The position numbers and the translations under genes were made by a program. Shown here piece after piece: positions 58,065 to 64,000 of a stretch of DNA of 64,000 bases. The stretch's first letter is position 1. Each line of letters opens with the position of its first letter. The stretch spans positions 534,538 through 598,537 of the forward strand of contig JAJVDF010000662.1 of the NCBI GenBank assembly GCA_022410635.1, written 5' to 3'. This DNA is from Tretioscincus oriximinensis. Lineage: Eukaryota; Chordata; Lepidosauria; Squamata; Gymnophthalmidae. The notes below the pieces were generated by a model. The model had not been told where the DNA came from, ran no database searches, and was given only the letters and a program-made list of their open reading frames with translations.

Positions 58065-60081
58065 TTGAACATGGATAGAAAATTGTCAAGCAGTTCTAAC
58101 ACAGAAACCTTCAACTTTCACAAAGGAAATTTTCCCCAAATGAGGAAAATGGTAAAATGAAAATGAAAAGGGAAAGTGAGAAAAGTCCAGTCCTTTCAAA
58201 GAGCATGGAAACTGTTTGCAAATACAATATTGGAAGCTCAAATAAAATGCATTCCCAAGAGAAGAAAGGGTTCCGCCAAGTCCAAGAAGACACCCCCTCT
58301 GCAGTAAGGGAAGTCATTAGAATGAAGAGAAACTCATTTAAAAAGTGGAAGGCTTATCCTAGTGAGAACCGAAGGGAGCACAAACTGTGGCAAACCAAAT
58401 GCAAGGTGGTAGTCAGGGATGCGAAGAAAAACTTAAGAGGAGCACATTGCAAAGAATATTAAAAAAAATAATAAGGACTTTTTCAAATACATCAGAAATA
58501 AGAATCCTACCAGAAAAGCAGTCGGACCACTAGATAGCAATGAACAAAAGGGCATAATCAAGGAGGACGTGGAGATTGCAGAGAGGTTAAATGAATTTTT
58601 TGCTTCAGTTTTCACTGAAGAAGACAGAGGGAATTTACCCGCAACAGATTTAGTGTCCTCAGGAAGAACACCAGAATTAAACTGGATAGAGATAACAAGG
58701 GAGGAGGTCCTTGCTAGCCTTAATAAACTGAACATTAATAAATCCACAGGCCAGACGGCATTCACCCAAGAATTCTTAAAGAACTCAAATGTGAAATTGC
58801 TGAACTTCTAACAAAAATATTTAATCTTTCCTTAAGATCAGGCATAGTACCAGTAGATTGGAGGGTAGCTAACATAACACCAATCTATCTAAATTTTCAG
58901 AAGGCTTTTCATGAAGTCCCACATCAAAGGCTCCAAAAAAAGCTCCACATGGTATAAGAGGACAAACTTTGTCCTGGATGGGAAACTGGCTAAAAGATAG
59001 AAAACAGAGGGTAGTAATAAATGGACAGTTCTCTGAGTGGAAAGAGGTAAGAAGTGGGGTACCCCAGGGGTCTGTACTGGGACCTTTGCTTTTCAATATA
59101 TTTATAAACAATCTGGATGCTGAGGTAAATAGTGAAGTAGCCAAGTTCGCTGACAACACTAAACTGTTCAGGGTAGTGAAAACTGAAAGTGATTGTAAGG
59201 CACTCCAGAGTGATCTATTGATATTGAGTGAGTGGGCATCAAAGTAGCAAATGCAATTCAATTTAAGCAAGTGCAAGGTCATGCACATTGGGGCAAAGAA
59301 CCCCAACTACCCCTATCACCTGGTGGGAACAAAGCTTTCTGTAACCGAGCAAGAAAAGGATCTTGGGGTGTTGGTGGACAATTTAATGAAGATGTCAACC
59401 CAGTGTGCAGCAACAGCAAAAAAGGCAAATTCCATGTTGGGGATAATTAGGAAAGGAATCAAATGTTGTTTTGTCTCTTTATAAATCTGTGGTGAGGNCA
59501 CATTTGGAATACTGTGTTCAATTCTGGTCACCACATCTCAAGAGGGATATTATGGAACTAGAGAAGGTGCAGAAAGGGGCAACAAAAATGATCAAGGGTC
59601 TCGACCACCTCCTTTATGAAGTCAGGCTGTAACATCTGGGCCTCTTTAACCTTAAAAGGTGACGTTTGAGAGGTGATATGATTGAAGTGTATAAACTCAT
59701 GCATGGGATGGATAGAGTGAATAGAGAAAAAACTCTTTAAACTGATGGGTAGAAAAGCGAGAACAGACAAAGGAAAGTTTTTTTCACCCAGAGGGTCATT
59801 GGCCTGTGGAATTTACTTCCTGAAGAGGTAGTGGCAGCTAACAACTTGGATAGCTTCAAGTCAGGACTAGACAGGTTTATGGACACCAAGGGTATAAATG
59901 GATACTAGGATGGATGTCTGGACGTTGCCTCCAGGATGGAGCAACAGGCAGCACTCTTGAAATACCATTTGCAGGGAGTCATGAACAGGTACAAATTTTG
60001 CCTTGTTCAGACAGCCCAGGTGCATCTGGTGGGCCTCTGTGTGAGACAGAATGCTGGACTAGATGGGCCTCTTATGTTCTT
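58065..60081 (+). mobile_element. CR1-type LINE, about 2 kb, inactive
   Basis: Forward copy covering the end of the endonuclease region, the RT and the 3' UTR. Recognisable parts are REVIRMKRNSFKKW, IAERLNEFFASVFTEED, ITREEVLASLNKLN, VRSGVPQGSVLGPLLFNIF, FADNTKLFRV, SKCKVMHIGAKNPN and EQEKDLGVLVDN. The catalytic FADD box reads FADN, so a metal-binding Asp is lost, and several frameshifts are present. The end is the family 3' UTR (GGTGCATCTGGTGGGCC, TTATGTTCTTA). Confidence 0.93.
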
Positions 60082-61749
60082 AAGTAAACATATGCATTCA
60101 CACTACTGTGTATAATAAAAAGTGACTGTATTGCATGCTCTACAAAGAATATATTGATCCAAACACATCTATAACAACACATAAAAATGCTAACACTCTT
60201 TGGGCATATTCTCACGATCATAGTACATCCTCCAAAATTAAAAAAAAAGGCTCTGTAGTCTGTGCATATCCATATGAGCCAATAGTTCCTGGAGGAATAA
60301 TGGCTATTCATGCTGCACTACCATGCAAAGGCTTAAGTCCAAAGATAGAGTCTGTTCAGTTGGAATCACTCCCATGGTTGAAATGAAGTTTTCAAATTCT
60401 CTTTCTCAATTACTGTATGAAGAATAAAATGTGCAGAACATGTAATATGATGTTTATCATCTCATTCTGGACGATGTATGTAGCCTACTAATCCCAGTAG
60501 AACTTCCATGTCAAGCATGGGAGGGCATGAGATGGGCTTCTCATCAGAAGATTTTCATCTATCCTGTTGCTGAGCATTTCTAAATCTCAAAAGCGCCAGA
60601 AGATTGCATGAATGAGGTGTTTGTGTCCTAACATATTTTTCAAACCATTCAACGGATAGCCAATCAACTATGTGTGAAAGAATTACGTATGTGAGGATGA
60701 TGATGATGATAATTGTGTCTGCCCTGATTTGTCCCAAGTTCTAGCTTCATTAGCTGACTTCTAATATTTTGAATTTTTTAATCTACTTTCTCCATACCAT
60801 GCATTCTCAATACCATGCATAATTTTATAAACTTCCAAGTAGAAGTATAATACAAATTTAAAAATCTCTTAGATTGTGGTAGCCTTTAGACATGATCCAA
60901 AAACGGTTCAGGACGAAACATACATACAGAAATGGACCCCATGGACCATTTCTTGCATTTGCTGATGTTGTGATGGCTATTGAGAGGACACAAAAATCCC
61001 TTTCAATGGCAAGATCGACACTGAATAAGACCAAGAATAGACTTCCACAATAGGCAGATCATGTCTCATCTACCTCTATCCCTGGTCAACTCCTGAAAAC
61101 CTCCATGGAAAAACAGCAGTAAAATCTTTTGTCTTTCCTTTGGAATTTGTTTCCTGAACAAAACTAATCTGGCTCCAATTTTGGAGATAATATATAGCTA
61201 TCATTACTACGAATTGCTATGTCTCATTTTCATGTAGCTCATGGTTTATATGTCGCCGACTGTCTAATATTTTTTATGAGTTTGTTGTTTATCCCTTCAT
61301 AACCTTTGGGACATTGCTGCCTTGGAGTCTGCGTAGTAAAACGTATATAAATCCCACTCCTTTTTGTACAAGTCTAAGCTTTCTCAAACATTTTGGGATA
61401 TTTCCCAGGCTGCTTGAATGAAGAGGTTGTCAAAGTGGCTTTCCATTTGGTTGGCAGAATTTAAATGACTGTTGCTTTTTACAAAAAAGTTTGGATTTGT
61501 TCTTTTAACCAATGGAGCAATTTGGTGTTTTGTCTAGTAATATTATATACAGGAATATAAAATTTAGGGGGGATGAAATAACTCTTGCTTGTGAATAATA
61601 ATGATAATGGTAGTCATTTAATATTATTTTTGTTATTGTTATTGTTATTATTGTTGTTTTTGTTATTAGGGGGAAAATCATGGCATTTTGAGAACTGCTT
61701 TTAAAGCAGCCTAGTGAAATTTAGGTTATCTCCAGTAACACTTGTTTAT
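60082..61749. other. Intron DNA; trinucleotide microsatellites
   Basis: No gene found. A (GAT)n patch occurs at about 60694-60710 and an (ATT/GTT)n patch at about 61610-61670. Confidence 0.4.
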
Positions 61750-62165
61750 TTCAGAACTTTCTGATAATCTGGATAATCGGTTTTCTGGTTTTAAGGTACT
61801 TCATTCATACCATTACTCTATATTCTAACGTTCGTTTACCTCCTGATTTATGAGATTGTACATGCACTTGATATACTCTCCTGTTTGTCATTTTGTTTGC
61901 TGTTTGTCAAGAGGAACTCCCGTCAATTTCAGATCCCTTTGACTCTCACCCTNGTAGTTTCGCGTCAAAACCGTTTACACATCAAAGTCCTCCCGCAATA
62001 ACCTTCTATGCTGATTCGACCATGTGTTTATCTGGGAAACCGATAATCCAGATCATCATTTTAAAAATCCATAATCTACCAGTGTATATAACAACCTGGT
62101 GAGGCAAATGCAACAGAAATTCAAGTTTCAGGTGGATTATTGATTCTGTCTGGATGCAGCCATAG
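61750..62165. repeat. Decayed repeat ending GGATGCAGCC, copy 1
   Basis: Holds GATAATCTGGATAATCGG and GATAATCCAGATCATC and ends TATTGATTCTGTCTGGATGC/AGCC. A related unit follows at 62250-62675. The terminal GGATGCAGCC is shared with the MITEs at 46217 and 46818. Confidence 0.4.
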
Positions 62166-62249
62166 GCAAAATACTATTTTGCAGAACTCAGATTTATTAA
62201 GTGATAATCCAATCCAATGACAATTTTCACATTCTTAAGAAATGGTGGC

Positions 62250-62675
62250 TATTGGGTTGTGTTCACGTGGCACTTTATTCCAGAATAATTCGATTTACCA
62301 TTTTACCAGTTTTAGTGTACCTAAGTTTTATCTTTACAGTATATTCCGAGTTTGGTGTCTGTCAATTGTTGACGTGTGAGATTTTATGAGCATATGAGCA
62401 AAATGTCAGCTATTTTGTTTGCTGGTTGTGAGAAGAAAGTGCATAGTGACTCTTCCCAAATGACACTGGATAGTTTGCTATTAGAATCTGGTTACTTCAC
62501 CTCTTGCCCTTTCATTTTTTTGCTGATGGTTAATCTTTTTTACAATAACAGCAGTTATTCCCAGTAACTGATAATCCAGATAACTGGCTTTTAAACCCCA
62601 AATCAGTTGGAATGGAGCAAGCGCAACATGATTTCGCTTGTATGTGGTTTATTGACCTTGTCTGGATGCAGCCTG
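62250..62675. repeat. Decayed repeat ending GGATGCAGCC, copy 2
   Basis: Contains GATAATCCAGATAACTGG and ends TTTATTGACCTTGTCTGG followed by ATGCAGCC, matching copy 1 in order and spacing. It begins near GTTCACGTGGCACTTTATTC. Confidence 0.4.
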
Positions 62676-64000
62676 TGTTTTCCCACTGGAGACCAGTGAA
62701 AGGTCTTTATTTCTCATAATTTCATTCTTGAATCCTAATTTTGATGTAGAAGGGAGCACTTATTTGTGTACCTGCTTGAAGAGAAAGGTGCTTTAGATGG
62801 TTCTTAATAATATTAAAATATCATATAAAATACAAAAGAAATAAATGATAAAGTAAAATTCAAAAGAAATGAATAATTGTATCAGGACCCAACAATAAAA
62901 TTGAAACCATGGTGAAACCAAAAGGTGAAAGAACCCTCTTGCCATGCCTGACAGACAGCAGGTAACCATAACACTGCTCCTGTGCTGACATTGTGTGTAT
63001 TTTCAGGTGCTGACATTGTGTGTATATTCAGGTATTTTAATGGCATGAAATATTCAGATGTGCACAATCATTGTTCACTGTGCACGCCCAGTGCCATATG
63101 TGCCTAGTTTAGTTTATAGGAGCAGGTGTCCAGACAAAAGTAGTAGTTTTGCTATTCTGGAGGAATCTGGGTAGAGTTGATTTCCCAGCAGTAGGGATAC
63201 TGAGCATCCTGGGTTTATAATGAGATCACCATATCCAGGTATGGCAACTCCAAGGTAACTCTGGCATAATCTCATATATTTAAATTCTTGCTGGAGGCAA
63301 TCATGTACATAATCTTATCAGACTTCATGTTCTTCAAAGAGGATAATTGTTACTGATTGTTGTCTCCTTTTGGGAGGGATGAGCAGTGAATTGTTTAAAT
63401 GTGGTTAAGCAGTTTAATCAATAGAAGTGCTTGAAATTGTGTCTGCAAGGTACAGTTCCTAGAGGAAGCAAAATTTTTGCACTCCTTGATTGGATGTAAA
63501 CATTGATTCAATTTGCTTGTCTATGACTGTAGATCACCTTTTTTATGTTGCCCTTACTACATTGCTTTCAAACTTCATAACTGAACCTTTATAATATGCA
63601 TTAATCAATGAAGCTGCAATGTATAACATAATGTCATGCTTGAGCAAGGAACTCCTACGTTGACTTTAACATAGTAACGGTTATGTCCCAATGTATTACC
63701 TAACTGAAGGAGACTATATTTGGAGCTGGAATTTTTTTATGTTACTTTTATTTCTCATAGTTTGCTCATTCACTTTAAGTCCTTAGATGACTCAAGGTGA
63801 ACTTAAGGTCATGACGATGCAATAGTGTGCTTCTATTTTTTTAAACTGCCAATTGATGATAAAGGGGTGTAGTCATGTGCAACTGAGATGAATATATAAA
63901 TAATATTGTAAGTTGTTTTGGATGTACAGTTTGACAGGAAGGTAGAGAATAAATGTAATTAGATGATTTGTAATCTGCTATAACATCATCAGTTTTCATC
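62676..64000. other. Intron DNA; one short tandem duplication
   Basis: A 25-bp unit GTGCTGACATTGTGTGTAT(T/A)TTCAG is present twice in tandem at about 62982-63031. Nothing else is recognised up to the window end. Confidence 0.45.

Larger units (their letters stand above)
45935..64000 (+). other. KALRN: KALRN intron 1 (5' part)
   Basis: Begins with the GTAAAG donor. I searched the plus strand for the expected next exon (SFRNDGLKASDVLPILK) and did not find it, so the intron exceeds 18 kb. It contains the MITEs, SINEs, L1, L2, hAT, Penelope-like and CR1 copies listed separately. Positions 46346-46817 are GC-rich island shoulder with G-runs and TG repeats. Confidence 0.7.

Overview
The window looks like nuclear DNA of a squamate reptile, most likely a lizard (a gecko is my guess, not proven). 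The evidence is the repeat mix: CR1 LINEs whose 3' ends finish in ATTCTATG or TTATGTTCTTA, L2 and L1 remnants, tRNA-headed SINEs with a (CTT)n tail, one Sauria-type SINE, and many hAT and Tc1/mariner non-autonomous elements. No bacterial-style genes are present, and almost all short open frames are chance or repeat-derived.

Only two host genes can be supported, each by one exon. At 2550-2665 (minus strand) is the first coding exon of ropporin (ROPN1), the RIIa-type dimerisation/docking start of a sperm-flagellum protein, with its splice acceptor and donor visible. At 45859-45934 (plus strand) is a first coding exon of kalirin (KALRN), inside a CpG island, with an in-frame upstream stop, a good start context and a GTAAAG donor. 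It encodes the acidic, Trio-like N-terminus ending in DAFFRT. The genes are about 43 kb apart and point away from each other. ROPN1 and KALRN are also neighbours in mammals, which supports both calls. The KALRN promoter region has a perfect CRE palindrome, a 188-base assembly gap and a short upstream ORF. From 45935 to the window end is KALRN intron 1.

The rest is intergenic or intronic DNA rich in transposon copies, several of them datable by target-site duplications (TSDs). The most interesting group is a small retroposon family that I infer to be Penelope-like: one copy carries the end of a coding frame, several copies form head-to-head palindromes, all five well-bounded insertions have 12-15 bp direct repeats, and the sequence contains a hammerhead-ribozyme-like core with compensatory changes. 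The second is a CpG-rich hAT family (four copies, 8-bp duplications, one copy inserted into another copy of itself). Other items are a perfect 36-bp hairpin, a SPIN/URR1-like hAT, mariner MITEs, and a single-N join flanked by a 95-bp exact repeat that is probably an assembly artefact.

Layout: 1-2549 ROPN1 intron and CR1 pieces; 2550-2676 ROPN1 exon; 2677-44880 intergenic DNA (or ROPN1 5' region) with transposons; 44880-46020 KALRN promoter, CpG island and first exon; 46020-64000 KALRN intron 1 with MITEs, SINEs, L1, hAT and a 2-kb CR1.
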